Source: Microbacteriaceae bacterium (GTDB lineage Bacteria; Actinomycetota; Actinomycetes; Actinomycetales; Microbacteriaceae). From it: a stretch of 35,374 bases of DNA. Position 1 is the first letter of the stretch, and every line of letters begins with the position of its first letter. This document shows, piece after piece, positions 24,046 through 33,334 of this stretch. The notes below the pieces were generated by a model. The model worked only from the letters and a program-made list of their open reading frames with translations. It did no database searches and had not been told where the DNA came from. The position numbers and the translations under genes are program-made. The stretch covers positions 1-35,374 of the forward strand of contig JALRLI010000003.1 in NCBI GenBank assembly GCA_023254555.1. The letters are read 5' to 3'.

Positions 24046-24960
24046 CACTCCTCGCAAGACATCGTGGTCGCGGTAAACCCGTTTGCGTCATTTGGGAAAC
24101 ACGGCGCTGTCGGTGTCGAGGTTGCGCGTGAGCTCGAGCGAGCTGGGTATGGCGTGACAGTGCTGCAGGAGACATCGCTTGCCAAGTTGCAGAGCTCAGT
24201 GCGAGCAGTTCTCCAACCGGCAACTCACGCGCTGATTGTGGTCGGTGGCGACGGCATGGTCTCACTTGGCGTGAACGCGCTTGCAGAGACGAGCATCCCC
24301 TTAGGGATCGTCGCGACGGGTACCGGGAATGACTTCGCGCGCGGGCTCGGCCTGCCAATCAATGAGCCTATGCTCGGTATCACAGTGCTGATCGATCAGC
24401 TGAAGCACAAGCCGCGCAGTGTTGATCTCGCAAGGGTGACGACGCCTGGGGGTGAAACTCGCTGGTACGCGGGTGTGCTCTCAGCTGGCTTCGACGCCTT
24501 GGTAAACGAGAGAGCCAATTCTATGCGATGGCCGAAGGGTGCATCCAGATACGTGTTGGCAATGCTCATAGAGCTCGCTAAATTGCGAAGCCGGCGGTAC
24601 GTGCTCACGCTCGATGGCGTCGAACGTGAAGTTGATGCTGTTCTGGTGTCGATTGCCAACAATGGCTACATGGGAGGCGGGATGCATGTGGCTCCCGAAG
24701 CCAGGCTTGACGACGGGAAACTCGACGTGTTTATCGGGCACAAGCTGAGTCGCACGCGATTGCTGGCGGTTTTTCCGAAGGTCTACGCGGGCACCCATAC
24801 GAAGCATCCTGCCGTCGAGTTTATTCGCGCCATATCTGTAACACTGCGGGCAGAAGACGTGCTCGCGTACGCGGATGGTGAGCGGATTAGCCAGCTCCCG
24901 ATTGATGTGCGCGTAGTCCCCGGAGCGTTGCAGGTATTTAGCGCAGCTGCAGAGGGCTAG
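24043..24960 (+). CDS. Diacylglycerol/sphingosine kinase-family lipid kinase
   Basis: A 305-residue protein of the DAGK catalytic (YegS/DgkB/LCB5) family, which phosphorylates a lipid hydroxyl with ATP at the membrane face. VNPFASFGKHG (11-21) and VVGGDGM (66-72) form the nucleotide site, GTGNDFARGLG (93-103) is the second signature, and the C-terminal beta domain (MHVAPEARLDDGKLDV, YADGE) is intact. Diacylglycerol to phosphatidic acid is the likeliest reaction. The frame runs back across the tRNA, so an early start is impossible; GTG 24043 is preferred for its -10 box and GTG 24037 is the alternative. Confidence 0.88.
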   Translation: MHSSQDIVVAVNPFASFGKHGAVGVEVARELERAGYGVTVLQETSLAKLQSSVRAVLQPATHALIVVGGDGMVSLGVNALAETSIPLGIVATGTGNDFARGLGLPINEPMLGITVLIDQLKHKPRSVDLARVTTPGGETRWYAGVLSAGFDALVNERANSMRWPKGASRYVLAMLIELAKLRSRRYVLTLDGVEREVDAVLVSIANNGYMGGGMHVAPEARLDDGKLDVFIGHKLSRTRLLAVFPKVYAGTHTKHPAVEFIRAISVTLRAEDVLAYADGERISQLPIDVRVVPGALQVFSAAAEG

Positions 24961-24993
24961 ATTTGTCGGGATGCACGGACTATGGCAGAATCG

Positions 24994-24999
24994 TATAGT
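24994..24999 (+). promoter_or_regulatory. -10 box of tRNA-Glu
   Basis: TATAGT lies eight bases before the first base of the tRNA; I see no convincing -35 box, so confidence is modest. Confidence 0.4.
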
Positions 25000-25007
25000 T
25001 ATGCCGC

Positions 25008-25080
25008 GGCCCCATCGTATAGCGGCCTAGTACGCCGCCCTCTCACGGCGGTAACGCGGGTTCGAATCCCGCTGGGGTCA
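25008..25080 (+). tRNA. tRNA-Glu (anticodon CTC)
   Basis: A 73-base cloverleaf: acceptor GGCCCCA pairs with TGGGGTC (one G-T), anticodon arm GCCGC/GCGGC-type with loop CCTCTCA giving anticodon CTC (reads GAG), and T arm GCGGG-TTCGAAT-CCCGC. The discriminator is A and CCA is not encoded. Confidence 0.95.
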
Positions 25081-25088
25081 CAAAAGGT

Positions 25089-25128
25089 AAACGTCCCGGG
25101 CTAGATTGTCTGGGGCGTTTATTCTTTT
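25089..25128 (+). terminator. Intrinsic terminator after tRNA-Glu
   Basis: AAACGTCCC (25089-25097) pairs with GGGGCGTTT (25112-25120) with one G-T pair, followed by ATTCTTTT. Confidence 0.75.
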
Positions 25129-25181
25129 AACCAGACCCGCCAGAAGCTGAATCAACACAATCCGAAGAAACGAATCTCCGT

Positions 25182-26201
25182 ATGCCGCTGCTTTTTGAAA
25201 TAGTGTCGCTCGTTATTTTGACCGCAATTTTGATCGCAGATTTGCTGATTATTTTCAAGCGTCCACACATTCCGTCGATGCGGGAGGCGAGTCTGTGGGT
25301 CGGGTTTTATGCGCTACTCGCAATTCTTTTTGGTCTGTCAATTTTGGCCATTGGTGATGCCGAGCATGCCGGACAGTTTTACGCGGGCTGGCTCACCGAG
25401 TACAGCCTCAGCTTGGACAACCTCTTCGTCTTCGTCATCATCATGACCCGTTTTGCGGTTCCTAAGAAATACCAGCAAGAAGTGTTGATGGTCGGCATCA
25501 TCATGGCGTTGATTTTGCGCGGCATCTTCATCGTGCTTGGTGCAGCACTCATCGAAAACTTCTCCTGGATTTTCTACATTTTCGGTGCGTTCCTGGTCTA
25601 CACAGCGTGGCACCAAGCGTTCCGCTCTCATGAAGACGAAGAGGAGACTGAGAACAAGCTGATTGGCTTTTTGCGAAAACGCATCACCATCTCACCGGAA
25701 TTTGACGGCGCCAGAATTCGCACGGTTCACAATGGCCAAAAAATGTTCACCCCGATGATTGTGGTGTTCGTCACTATCGCCATCACCGACGTGATATTCG
25801 CCTTCGACTCGATCCCAGCCATCTTCGGGATCACCACAAGCCCCTTCATTGTTTTTGCGGCGAATATCTTCGCGCTGATGGGTTTGCGACAGCTCTACTT
25901 CTTGTTAGGCGGTCTGCTCGAGAAGCTCGAATACCTGAAGTACGGAATCGCGTTCATCTTGGCCTTCATCGGTGTCAAGCTCGTGTTGCACGCAATGCAC
26001 GTGAACGAACTTCCCTTCATAAATGGTGGTGAGCATATCGAGTGGGCTCCAGAGATAAGCACCGTAACTTCGCTTCTGGTGATTGTTGCGGCCATGACTG
26101 TGTCGATTGTGACGAGCCTGCTCAAAGTCAAACGTGAAGCAAAAGTCACTGGCGAGCGCTTGCACCTCGGAGCGGCTGAGCCTGAAGACTCCTCTCAGTA
26201 A
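25182..26201 (+). CDS. TerC/Alx-family membrane protein (probable Mn2+ export)
   Basis: A 339-residue protein with about nine membrane segments and the TerC motifs EYSLSLDN (73-80) and ITDVIFAFDSIPAIFG (201-216), whose acidic residues lie inside the membrane and are thought to bind metal. A charged loop (about 149-189) separates the two halves. The family is named for tellurite resistance, but several members export Mn2+ or metallate secreted enzymes. No Mn riboswitch (yybP-ykoY type) is seen upstream. The ATG lacks a ribosome-binding site. An NRAMP importer is encoded about 20 kb away, so both directions of Mn transport may be represented. Confidence 0.88.
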   Translation: MPLLFEIVSLVILTAILIADLLIIFKRPHIPSMREASLWVGFYALLAILFGLSILAIGDAEHAGQFYAGWLTEYSLSLDNLFVFVIIMTRFAVPKKYQQEVLMVGIIMALILRGIFIVLGAALIENFSWIFYIFGAFLVYTAWHQAFRSHEDEEETENKLIGFLRKRITISPEFDGARIRTVHNGQKMFTPMIVVFVTIAITDVIFAFDSIPAIFGITTSPFIVFAANIFALMGLRQLYFLLGGLLEKLEYLKYGIAFILAFIGVKLVLHAMHVNELPFINGGEHIEWAPEISTVTSLLVIVAAMTVSIVTSLLKVKREAKVTGERLHLGAAEPEDSSQ

Positions 26202-26237
26202 GGCGTTCGCGAAGCCAGCCGTTCAGGTAGGCAATGC

Positions 26238-26278
26238 TAAGATTTTGGTTTAGCTGCGGGTGCTTCCACGGCACCAAA
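26238..26278 (+). promoter_or_regulatory. leuC upstream region with -10 box and hairpin
   Basis: TAAGAT (26238-26243) is a possible -10 box. GGTGC (26259-26263) can pair with GCACC (26271-26275). TTTGGT (26244-26249) can instead pair with ACCAAA (26273-26278), which excludes the first helix. No Leu-rich leader peptide or T-box is present, so any control role is unproven. Confidence 0.3.
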
Positions 26279-26299
26279 CGTTCGACAAATCTAGGCGAT

Positions 26300-27751
26300 A
26301 TGAGTAACACACACGCAACAGCAGGTGCTCCACGCACGCTTGCCGAAAAGGTATGGGATGACCACGTCATTGTTCGTGGCGAGAACGGTCAGCCTGACCT
26401 CATTTACATCGATTTGCACCTGGTGCATGAGGTCACTAGCCCACAAGCGTTTGATGGTTTGCGACTCGCTGACCGTCCAGTTCATCGACTCGATCTCACG
26501 ATTGCCACAGAAGACCACAACACGCCCACAATCAACATCGATCGTGAAATCGCTGAACCCACCAGCCGCGCGCAAATTGAGGCACTGCGAAAGAACGCTG
26601 CTGAATTTGGCGTACGTCTGCACTCCCTCGGTGATGCCGAGCAGGGCATTGTGCACGTTGTCGGCCCGCAGCTCGGGCTCACGATGCCGGGCATCACAGT
26701 GGTTTGTGGAGATTCGCACACGTCCACACACGGAGCGTTCGGTGCGATGGCATTTGGCATCGGCACCAGCGAGGTTGAGCACGTGCTCGCTACCCAAACA
26801 CTGCCGCTGAAGCCGTTCAAAACGATGGCCATCAACGTTGACGGCACGTTGCGGCCTGGGGTGACGGCCAAAGACATTATCCTCGCGGTTATTGCAAAAA
26901 TTGGTACTGGCGGCGGCCAAGGCTATGTGCTTGAGTACCGCGGATCTGCCATTCGTGACCTCTCAATGGAGGGGCGCATGACGATTTGCAACATGTCAAT
27001 TGAGGCCGGCGCTCGTGCGGGAATGGTTGCTCCAGACGAAACAACGTATGAGTATGTCAAAGGTCGCCCGCACGCCCCTCAGGGAGCCGATTGGGATGAA
27101 GCGGTTGCGTACTGGAAGACCCTACCCACCGACGAGGGTGCCACGTTTGACGCAGAAGTGTTCATCAATGCTGACGAGCTCGAACCATTCGTCACCTGGG
27201 GCACGAACCCCGGCCAGGGAGTATCGCTCAGCGGCCGGGTGCCAAACCCAGCTGAAATCACTGACGAGCATGAACGTCACGCAGCGGAGCGCGCGCTCGA
27301 ATACATGGATTTGAACCCTGGTACTCCGTTGAAAGACATTGAAGTTGATGCCGTCTTCATGGGTTCGTGCACGAATAGCCGCATTGAAGATCTGCGAGCA
27401 TTCACCTCGATCATTAAAGGTAAGAAAAAAGCGGATGGCGTGCGCGTCATGGTCGTTCCCGGATCTGCCAGGGTGCGATTGCAGGCAGAGGCAGAAGGCT
27501 TAGACAAAATCATCAAAGACTTCGGCGCCGAATGGCGATTTGCCGGATGTTCGATGTGCCTCGGTATGAACCCAGACCAGCTTGAGCCAGGGGAGCGTTG
27601 CGCATCCACCAGTAACCGCAACTTCGAGGGGCGACAGGGCAGTGGCTCTAGAACTCACCTCGTGTCGCCATTAGTCGCGGCGGCTACGGCGATCAGAGGT
27701 ACCCTCTCGAGCCCGTGGGATCTCGAAGCTGACAAATCGAAGGGAGCGTAA
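26300..27751 (+). CDS. leuC: 3-isopropylmalate dehydratase large subunit
   Basis: A 483-residue aconitase-family subunit that, with LeuD, isomerises 2- to 3-isopropylmalate in leucine synthesis. The three [4Fe-4S] cysteines are C357 (GSCTNSR), C417 and C420 ([12 protein letters not shown]), and [12 protein letters not shown] (138-149) is the family signature. The frame opens at 26234, but ATG 26300 (after TAGGCGAT) begins the conserved protein. leuD follows after two bases, so they are coupled. leuA and leuB are not in the window. Confidence 0.96.
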   Translation: MSNTHATAGAPRTLAEKVWDDHVIVRGENGQPDLIYIDLHLVHEVTSPQAFDGLRLADRPVHRLDLTIATEDHNTPTINIDREIAEPTSRAQIEALRKNAAEFGVRLHSLGDAEQGIVHVVGPQLGLTMPGITVVCGDSHTSTHGAFGAMAFGIGTSEVEHVLATQTLPLKPFKTMAINVDGTLRPGVTAKDIILAVIAKIGTGGGQGYVLEYRGSAIRDLSMEGRMTICNMSIEAGARAGMVAPDETTYEYVKGRPHAPQGADWDEAVAYWKTLPTDEGATFDAEVFINADELEPFVTWGTNPGQGVSLSGRVPNPAEITDEHERHAAERALEYMDLNPGTPLKDIEVDAVFMGSCTNSRIEDLRAFTSIIKGKKKADGVRVMVVPGSARVRLQAEAEGLDKIIKDFGAEWRFAGCSMCLGMNPDQLEPGERCASTSNRNFEGRQGSGSRTHLVSPLVAAATAIRGTLSSPWDLEADKSKGA

Positions 27752-27753
27752 TC

Positions 27754-28353
27754 ATGGAAAAGGTCAATCACATCCATGGTGTCGCTGTGCCACTGCGCCG
27801 CTCGAACGTAGACACTGATCAGATTATTCCGGCTGTCTTCTTGAAGCGCATCACGAAGACTGGTTACGATGACGCGCTTTTTGCTGCCTGGCGTCAAGAC
27901 CCAGCTTTCATCTTGAATCAGCCTGAATACGCGAGCCCGAGCGTTTTGGTCACAGGCCCCGACTTCGGAACCGGCTCATCTCGCGAGCATGCGGTTTGGG
28001 CGCTGCGAGATTTTGGCTTCAAGGCAGTTCTGAGTCCGAAGTTCGGCGACATTTTTCGTGGTAACGCGGGTAAGCAGGGGTTGCTCGCGGCTCAACTCAG
28101 CGAGCAAGACATAGAAGAAATTTGGGCGACACTCGAGGCTAGACCTGGAATGGCTATCGACATCAGCCTCGAGAGCCAAACTGTGACCGTGGGTGAAAAA
28201 ACCTTCACCTTTGATATCGACGAGTACACCCGCTGGCGACTCCTTGAGGGCTACGACGACATCGCGCTAACACTCAGGAACGAAGCAGCAATCACTGATT
28301 TCGAGAAACAACGACCCAACTGGATGCCCAAAACGATTCCGGCTAAGGCCTAA
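27754..28353 (+). CDS. leuD: 3-isopropylmalate dehydratase small subunit
   Basis: A 199-residue swivel-domain partner of LeuC. Typical features are [16 protein letters not shown] (12-27), the [14 protein letters not shown] active-site loop (71-84) and [15 protein letters not shown] (97-111). AAGGGAG lies ahead of the ATG. Length and motifs are normal for the bacterial enzyme. Confidence 0.96.
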   Translation: MEKVNHIHGVAVPLRRSNVDTDQIIPAVFLKRITKTGYDDALFAAWRQDPAFILNQPEYASPSVLVTGPDFGTGSSREHAVWALRDFGFKAVLSPKFGDIFRGNAGKQGLLAAQLSEQDIEEIWATLEARPGMAIDISLESQTVTVGEKTFTFDIDEYTRWRLLEGYDDIALTLRNEAAITDFEKQRPNWMPKTIPAKA

Positions 28354-28391
28354 CGGTAAAATTCGAAATAATTAGGCAGAACGCGGAGCTC

Positions 28392-29777
28392 ATGGGTAAC
28401 GAAACCAAACAAATCCTGATCGATGATGCTCGTCGAGCAGGCGAGCGAGTTGGTCTCACCTCTGATGAGATCATCATCAATGGAGGAAAGCCGCTCCACG
28501 GTCGCATCGAAGTGCGCGGTGCAAAAAACCTCGCGACAAAGGCCATGGTCGCCGCGCTTCTCGGAACGAAACCGAGCGTTCTGCGGAACGTGCCCAACAT
28601 TTCTGATGTTCGGGTGGTGGCAGGTCTGCTGGCGCTTCACGGAGTGCAAATCACAAAGGGCGAAGAGCCTGGTGAATTCTTGCTCGATCCCAGCAATGTG
28701 GAGTCAGCCCACATGGCCGATATTGATGCGCACGCGGGAAGTTCGCGCATTCCAATTCTTTTTTGCGGGCCTTTGTTGCATCGACTCGGCGAGGCGTTCA
28801 TCCCTGACTTAGGTGGTTGTCGAATCGGTGACCGCCCGATTGACTTTCATCTCGACGCGCTGCGCGAGTTTGGTGCTGTCATCGTGAAAGAGCCGAGAGG
28901 CATTAGCTTGACCGCGCCACACGGCCTCAAGGGAGCAAACATTGAGTTGCCCTACCCGAGTGTGGGTGCGACAGAGCAGGTGTTGCTCACAGCAGTTCTC
29001 GCTGAGGGTCAAACTGAACTCAAAAACGCGGCGATTGAGCCTGAAATTATCGACCTCATCTGCATCCTGCAGAAAATGGGCGCGATTATCAACGTAGAAC
29101 CGAACAGGGTCATTTTCATCGAAGGCGTCGAAGAACTCGGTGGGTACAAGCACCGTGCAATCTTCGACCGTAACGAGGCAGCCAGTTGGGCAGCTGCCGC
29201 TCTTGCAACCGAGGGCGATGTCTTTGTAGGCGGAGCCAAACAAGAAGAGATGATGACCTTTCTGAATGTGTTCCGCAAAGTTGGTGGCGCATTTGAGGTT
29301 GAAGACGACGGTATCCGCTTTTACCACCCCGGTGGCGAGTTGGTGCCGGTCACAATCGAGACGGATGTGCATCCTGGATTCATGACCGACTGGCAGCAAC
29401 CACTCGTGGTTGCCCTTACCAAAGCAAATGGTGTTTCTACCATTCATGAAACCGTGTACGAGAACCGCTTCGGATTCACCGATGCCCTCAACAAAATGGG
29501 TGCGAACATTGTCGTTCACAAAGATGGACTTCACGATTACACACGTCGCGTCGCTCGACGAGACTTCGAGCAAGCTGCCGTCATCACTGGGCCAACACCG
29601 CTCGTAGGAGCTGAAATTGAAGTGCCTGACCTTCGTGGCGGATTCAGCCACCTCATTGCGGCGCTCACGGCCAAGGGTCAGAGCAAAGTTACAAATGTGG
29701 GCATCATTTCCCGGGGCTACGAAGATTTCATCGGGAAGCTGACACAGCTCGGTGCGGATTTCATCTTTGAAGCCTAA
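28392..29777 (+). CDS. murA: UDP-N-acetylglucosamine 1-carboxyvinyltransferase
   Basis: A 461-residue enzyme for the first committed step of peptidoglycan synthesis: transfer of enolpyruvate from PEP to UDP-GlcNAc. RGAKN (43-47) holds the conserved Lys/Asn, and the mobile loop GGCRIGDRP (141-149) carries C143, the residue fosfomycin alkylates; mycobacterial MurA has Asp there, so this one should be fosfomycin-sensitive at the target. An N-terminal extension of about 25 residues precedes the usual start. GGAG lies three bases before the ATG, and TAAAAT at 28356-28361 could be a separate promoter in the 38-base gap after leuD. Confidence 0.95.
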   Translation: MGNETKQILIDDARRAGERVGLTSDEIIINGGKPLHGRIEVRGAKNLATKAMVAALLGTKPSVLRNVPNISDVRVVAGLLALHGVQITKGEEPGEFLLDPSNVESAHMADIDAHAGSSRIPILFCGPLLHRLGEAFIPDLGGCRIGDRPIDFHLDALREFGAVIVKEPRGISLTAPHGLKGANIELPYPSVGATEQVLLTAVLAEGQTELKNAAIEPEIIDLICILQKMGAIINVEPNRVIFIEGVEELGGYKHRAIFDRNEAASWAAAALATEGDVFVGGAKQEEMMTFLNVFRKVGGAFEVEDDGIRFYHPGGELVPVTIETDVHPGFMTDWQQPLVVALTKANGVSTIHETVYENRFGFTDALNKMGANIVVHKDGLHDYTRRVARRDFEQAAVITGPTPLVGAEIEVPDLRGGFSHLIAALTAKGQSKVTNVGIISRGYEDFIGKLTQLGADFIFEA

Positions 29778-29805
29778 GATTCCCGAAACGCACAGCCCAG
29801 TAGGG

Positions 29806-29820
29806 GATAATCAACGAGTG
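29806..29820 (+). promoter_or_regulatory. -10 box for the plsC-like gene
   Basis: GATAAT (29806-29811) is six bases before the GTG at 29818. AGGGG 12 bases ahead is too far for a good ribosome-binding site. Confidence 0.4.
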
Positions 29821-30591
29821 GCTACTACCGAAAAACGTCGAAGCATCTGGACCCCCGAAAAGCGCCGCCCATCCTTCTTCTGGTTTCTTGCTGCACTCGT
29901 TCTTCCGCTGTGGTCAGCAATGGTCGGGTACCGATTCACCCCGAGTAGTGCACTGCCTGCCACAGGGCCATTCATCCTTGCGCCAAACCACTACAGCGAA
30001 ATAGACCCAATTGCTATGGGTGTGGCTGCTTGGCGGCTCGGCCGACAGCCGAGGTTCATGGCAAAATCAAGCCTCTTCAAAGTGCCATTCCTCGGTTGGT
30101 TGCTCAGGGCCTCCGGCCAGATTCCGGTTGAGAGATCTGGCTCACCCAGAGGGGCTGGGAGCGACAACCCTATGGGGGCCGCCTCTGTGCTGATAGAGAA
30201 AGGCAGAGGGGTCATCGTCTACCCAGAGGGCTCGCTCACTCGTGATCCCAATCTGTGGCCAATGCGCGGCAAGACTGGGGCAGTTCGACTTGCGCTCGAG
30301 TCGGGTATCCCGCTCTACCCAGCGGCACATTGGGGAACGCAACTCTTGATGCCGAGATACGGCAAAGCAATTCATCCATTCCCGCGCAAACTCATCAATG
30401 TCTCAGTCGGGAAACCTCTCGACCTGAGCGAATTCAAGGGGTTGCCGATCGACCAAAAAACGGTCACCGCGGCCACGAAGAAACTGATGGATGCAATCGC
30501 CAAACTTCTTGCAGAGCTTCGCGGTGAGCCCGCGCCAGCTGAGCGGTGGGATCCGTCCAAGCATGAGCAAACGTCGACGGGGCGTTTTTAA
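29818..30591 (+). CDS. plsC: 1-acyl-sn-glycerol-3-phosphate acyltransferase
   Basis: A 257-residue membrane-associated acyltransferase that makes phosphatidic acid. The catalytic HX4D motif is NHYSEID with H58 and D63, the phosphate-binding block is YPEGSLTRD (135-143), and RFMAKSSLFKVPFLGWLLRASGQI-type sequence (79-102) matches blocks II and III. One hydrophobic N-terminal segment (about 20-36) anchors it. Its stop is directly followed by the gpsA start, and GpsA makes the glycerol 3-phosphate used upstream in the same pathway. Confidence 0.92.
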   Translation: MATTEKRRSIWTPEKRRPSFFWFLAALVLPLWSAMVGYRFTPSSALPATGPFILAPNHYSEIDPIAMGVAAWRLGRQPRFMAKSSLFKVPFLGWLLRASGQIPVERSGSPRGAGSDNPMGAASVLIEKGRGVIVYPEGSLTRDPNLWPMRGKTGAVRLALESGIPLYPAAHWGTQLLMPRYGKAIHPFPRKLINVSVGKPLDLSEFKGLPIDQKTVTAATKKLMDAIAKLLAELRGEPAPAERWDPSKHEQTSTGRF

Positions 30592-31698
30592 GTGTCGACG
30601 GCGGCCAACGCGAATGCGTTATCAGCCAATCGCGGCAGAAAAGTAGCTGTTATTGGTTCGGGTAGCTGGGGAACTACCTACGCAAAAATCCTTGCTGATG
30701 CGGGGTGTGATGTCACTGTCTGGGCGCGGCGAAGTGAAATTGCACACGAGATTAATGTCGCGAAAAGAAATTCTAAATACCTCAGCGGCATCAACCTCCC
30801 AAAGCGGCTCAAAGCGACAGACAACCTAGCCAGTGCAGTCAAGGGTGCAAGTCAGGTGTATCTTGCAGTGCCAGCTCAGAGTCTGCGCCAAAACCTGCAA
30901 TCGATTGAGCCACATTTGGCGAAGAAAGCTATTCTGATTAGCCTGATGAAAGGTGTCGAACGTGACACCATGATGCGCATGTCTGAAGTGATTCGCGACA
31001 CCCTAGACATCGAAGAGCACCGGATTGCCGTGGTGTCGGGCCCCAATATCGCCCTTGAAATCGCCAAAGAAGAGCCAACAGCAGCGGTGGCTTCTTGTGT
31101 CGACCTAGAAACTGCGCAAGAGGTCGCTATGGCCTCGTCTGCTCCGTACTTCAGAACCTTCGTGAACACTGACGTTCCGGGAACAGAGTTCGGCGGTGTG
31201 CTCAAGAACCTCATTGCGCTAGCCATCGGAATTGTCGACGGGGTGGGCTACGGAGAGAACACCAAAGCTTCGATTATCACTCGAGGCTTGGTTGAAATGA
31301 CTGATTTTGCGGTTGCCTACGGGGCAGATCCGGCAACCCTGCAGGGGCTCGCGGGACTTGGAGACCTCATCGCCACCTGCCAGTCTCCGCTGTCTCGTAA
31401 TAACACCGCTGGTCGCTTGATCGGTCAGGGATACACCAAAGAAGAGACAATCGAGCAGATGCAGCAGACCGCCGAGGGGGTTGCATCGGTGGCACCTGTT
31501 CTGGGGCTCGCTCGACTGCGTGAAGTCGAAATGCCAATTGTGCAACAGGTAGAGATGGTGCTGCAGGGGCAAATGTCACCAAAAGAGCTGGGGCCGCACT
31601 TGGCAACTGCTGATGACGTGCTGCCGCAGCCTGAGAATCCTCAGTCGGCAGTCAAACGCCCGTTTTGGCGCCAATGGTTCTCACGGGCTGGGGCGTGA
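30592..31698 (+). CDS. gpsA: Glycerol-3-phosphate dehydrogenase [NAD(P)+]
   Basis: A 368-residue enzyme reducing dihydroxyacetone phosphate to sn-glycerol 3-phosphate for phospholipids. The dinucleotide site VIGSGSWGTTYA is at 20-31, GGVLKNLIALAIGIVDG-type catalytic helix with the conserved Lys follows near 205, and NTKASIITRGL is intact. The first 15 residues are an unconserved extension. The GTG start touches the plsC stop with no gap, and the end overlaps the possible GTG start of ddl. Confidence 0.95.
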   Translation: MSTAANANALSANRGRKVAVIGSGSWGTTYAKILADAGCDVTVWARRSEIAHEINVAKRNSKYLSGINLPKRLKATDNLASAVKGASQVYLAVPAQSLRQNLQSIEPHLAKKAILISLMKGVERDTMMRMSEVIRDTLDIEEHRIAVVSGPNIALEIAKEEPTAAVASCVDLETAQEVAMASSAPYFRTFVNTDVPGTEFGGVLKNLIALAIGIVDGVGYGENTKASIITRGLVEMTDFAVAYGADPATLQGLAGLGDLIATCQSPLSRNNTAGRLIGQGYTKEETIEQMQQTAEGVASVAPVLGLARLREVEMPIVQQVEMVLQGQMSPKELGPHLATADDVLPQPENPQSAVKRPFWRQWFSRAGA

Positions 31699-31700
31699 GC

Positions 31701-32789
31701 ATGACTCACAAACTTAACATCGTGTTGCTCTTTGGTGGGCGATCTTCCGAGCACGAAATCAGCTGTGTGACCGCAGCGGGAGTGCTCTCGGCTGTAGATT
31801 CTTCCCGGTTCAATGTCATTCCGGTCGGCCTGACGAAACAGGGTGTGGCGGTGCTGGCGGCTGACCAGATTGCATCATTCGCGCTGGACTCAGCAAACAT
31901 GCCTCACGTGAACGACAATGGCACTCGCATCCATTGGCCTGAATCACCGCAGAGCAAAGAGCTGCGCGTCACCTACGACGACGGCAGTACCGACTCCCTC
32001 GGAGAGATTGCGCTCGTCTTTCCCGTTTTACACGGCCCATTCGGCGAAGATGGCACCCTACAGGGAATGTTGGAAATGCTTGACATCCCCTATGTGGGGT
32101 CAGGTGTACTCGCTTCAGCGATCTGCATGGACAAGCACTACACAAAGGTTGTGTTGGCGAGTGCCGGACTCAGTGTTTCGGCATGGCGCACGCTCACAGC
32201 GGCCGATCATGCCCGTGATCCTCAGCTTTCAGCGGAGTATGCAGTCGAGCTCGGTCTGCCAGTGTTCGTGAAGCCATCGCGTGCGGGGTCGAGCGTTGGC
32301 GTCAGCAAGGTGAAAAGCCTGACAGAGCTGGATGCTGCCTTAGCTGAAGCGTTTGCATCGGACTCAGTCGTTCTGATTGAAGAATCTGTCGCTGGGCGCG
32401 AAGTCGAACTGGCTGTTCTTGGCGGGAGAGATGGTGTACCCAGGGTTTCAGGGGTTGCCGGCGAGATTGTTTTCACGGGCCGAGAATTTTATGACTACGA
32501 AGCGAAATACTTGGGTGCTTCAGGTATTGAGCTTGAGTGTCCAGCAAACATCGACGAAGCAAACCTTCGAATACTTCAGAATTCAGCAATTCGTGCGTTC
32601 GCGGCGGTGGGTTGTGCCGACCTGGCTCGGGTCGATTTCTTCCTGACCGAAAACGGAGCAGTCGTGAACGAAATCAACACGATGCCTGGGTTTACCCCGA
32701 TTTCGATGTTTCCTACCCTGTGGCAAGAATCGGGTATGAGTTATGAGAACCTCGTCTCTGAACTGATTACGCTAGCACTCGCAAAATAG
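31701..32789 (+). CDS. ddl: D-alanine-D-alanine ligase
   Basis: A 362-residue ATP-grasp enzyme joining two D-alanines for peptidoglycan. FGGRSSEHEIS (11-21), HGPFGEDGTLQG (111-122), KPSRAGSSVGV (191-201) and NEINTMPGFTPISMFP (323-338) are the family blocks. FYDYEAKY (263-270) carries the loop Tyr typical of D-Ala-D-Ala ligases, not the D-Lac-making VanA type. The start is either ATG 31701 (GGGG seven to eight bases ahead) or GTG 31695, which overlaps the gpsA stop as GTGA. The next gene is convergent and begins four bases after the stop. Confidence 0.95.
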   Translation: MTHKLNIVLLFGGRSSEHEISCVTAAGVLSAVDSSRFNVIPVGLTKQGVAVLAADQIASFALDSANMPHVNDNGTRIHWPESPQSKELRVTYDDGSTDSLGEIALVFPVLHGPFGEDGTLQGMLEMLDIPYVGSGVLASAICMDKHYTKVVLASAGLSVSAWRTLTAADHARDPQLSAEYAVELGLPVFVKPSRAGSSVGVSKVKSLTELDAALAEAFASDSVVLIEESVAGREVELAVLGGRDGVPRVSGVAGEIVFTGREFYDYEAKYLGASGIELECPANIDEANLRILQNSAIRAFAAVGCADLARVDFFLTENGAVVNEINTMPGFTPISMFPTLWQESGMSYENLVSELITLALAK

Positions 32790-32793
32790 TTGC

Positions 32794-33312
32794 CTACTGC
32801 GGAAGGGTGTAGGCATCGGCTTCACCCACGCATTGCCGTTCCTGAGGCAAATAGGACACTGCATTTGCCAAATCGACCAGCGCGTTCGTCCCGCTTACGG
32901 GAGGCTTTGCCGCCGAGTCGACTATCACTTCAACGGTGGGCACACGACCGTACGCCTCAAACCGATAGAGGGGAGCCTGAGACTCATCTCGGATCCAGTC
33001 GATCCCGTTCACGTTCACACACGGCAAGGTCGTCGGACCCATAGGCTCGATCCCACATCTCAGCAGGATGCTCGCTGGCTCACCCCAGGCGGCGGTCGCT
33101 TGAGCATTCGTTTCGCGCTTAAGTTGACCATCCACCGTGTTTGGAAGACGCACTGTTACCGCTGCACAATCTGGGCTATTAGCGTCGTCTGCGGGCTCCA
33201 TCGGCACCACGCCCGCGCAGCCGGTACCAAGGGCTGTCAAGCAGGCAACCACTGTGATCCCGAAAGAAAGCCGGCCTATTCTGCTGCCGGAGTTTGCTGA
33301 GAGAGAAGCCAC
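32794..33312 (-). CDS. DUF3515 family protein, probable lipoprotein
   Basis: A 172-residue exported protein of the actinobacterial DUF3515 family, typically found between ddl and thiL as here. A hydrophobic N-terminal segment (about 14-31) ends at C32 (LGTGC); the lipobox is weak, so it could be a lipoprotein or simply anchored. Further cysteines (about C49, C86, C98, C163) may form disulfides outside the cell. Function unknown; the position suggests the cell envelope. GTG 33312 is chosen because TAGCCT lies six bases upstream. Confidence 0.85.
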   Translation of the reverse strand: MASLSANSGSRIGRLSFGITVVACLTALGTGCAGVVPMEPADDANSPDCAAVTVRLPNTVDGQLKRETNAQATAAWGEPASILLRCGIEPMGPTTLPCVNVNGIDWIRDESQAPLYRFEAYGRVPTVEVIVDSAAKPPVSGTNALVDLANAVSYLPQERQCVGEADAYTLPQ

Positions 33313-33318
33313 GACTAA

Positions 33319-33328
33319 AGGCTACCTT
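33319..33328. promoter_or_regulatory. Interlocked divergent -10 boxes (DUF3515 / thiL)
   Basis: AGGCTACCTT holds TACCTT on the plus strand (33323-33328), six bases before the thiL ATG, and TAGCCT on the minus strand (33324-33319), six bases before the DUF3515 GTG. They share the central TA, as at 20406-20415. Confidence 0.5.
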
Positions 33329-33334
33329 GATACC

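Noticed and set aside
23519..24358. 279-codon minus-strand frame across ppx, tRNA-Gln and the lipid kinase
   Set aside because: It runs through a tRNA and two recognised genes, and its composition is low-complexity (Arg/Ser/His).
26202..26299. Leucine leader peptide or T-box before leuC
   Set aside because: The in-frame upstream codons contain few leucines and no T-box core or specifier stem is present.
28809..29651. 280-codon open frame antisense to murA
   Set aside because: Fully covered by murA, odd composition, no motif or promoter.
28392..29777. MurA with a natural fosfomycin-resistance substitution, as in mycobacteria
   Set aside because: The loop residue is Cys (C143), so the resistant Asp form is absent.
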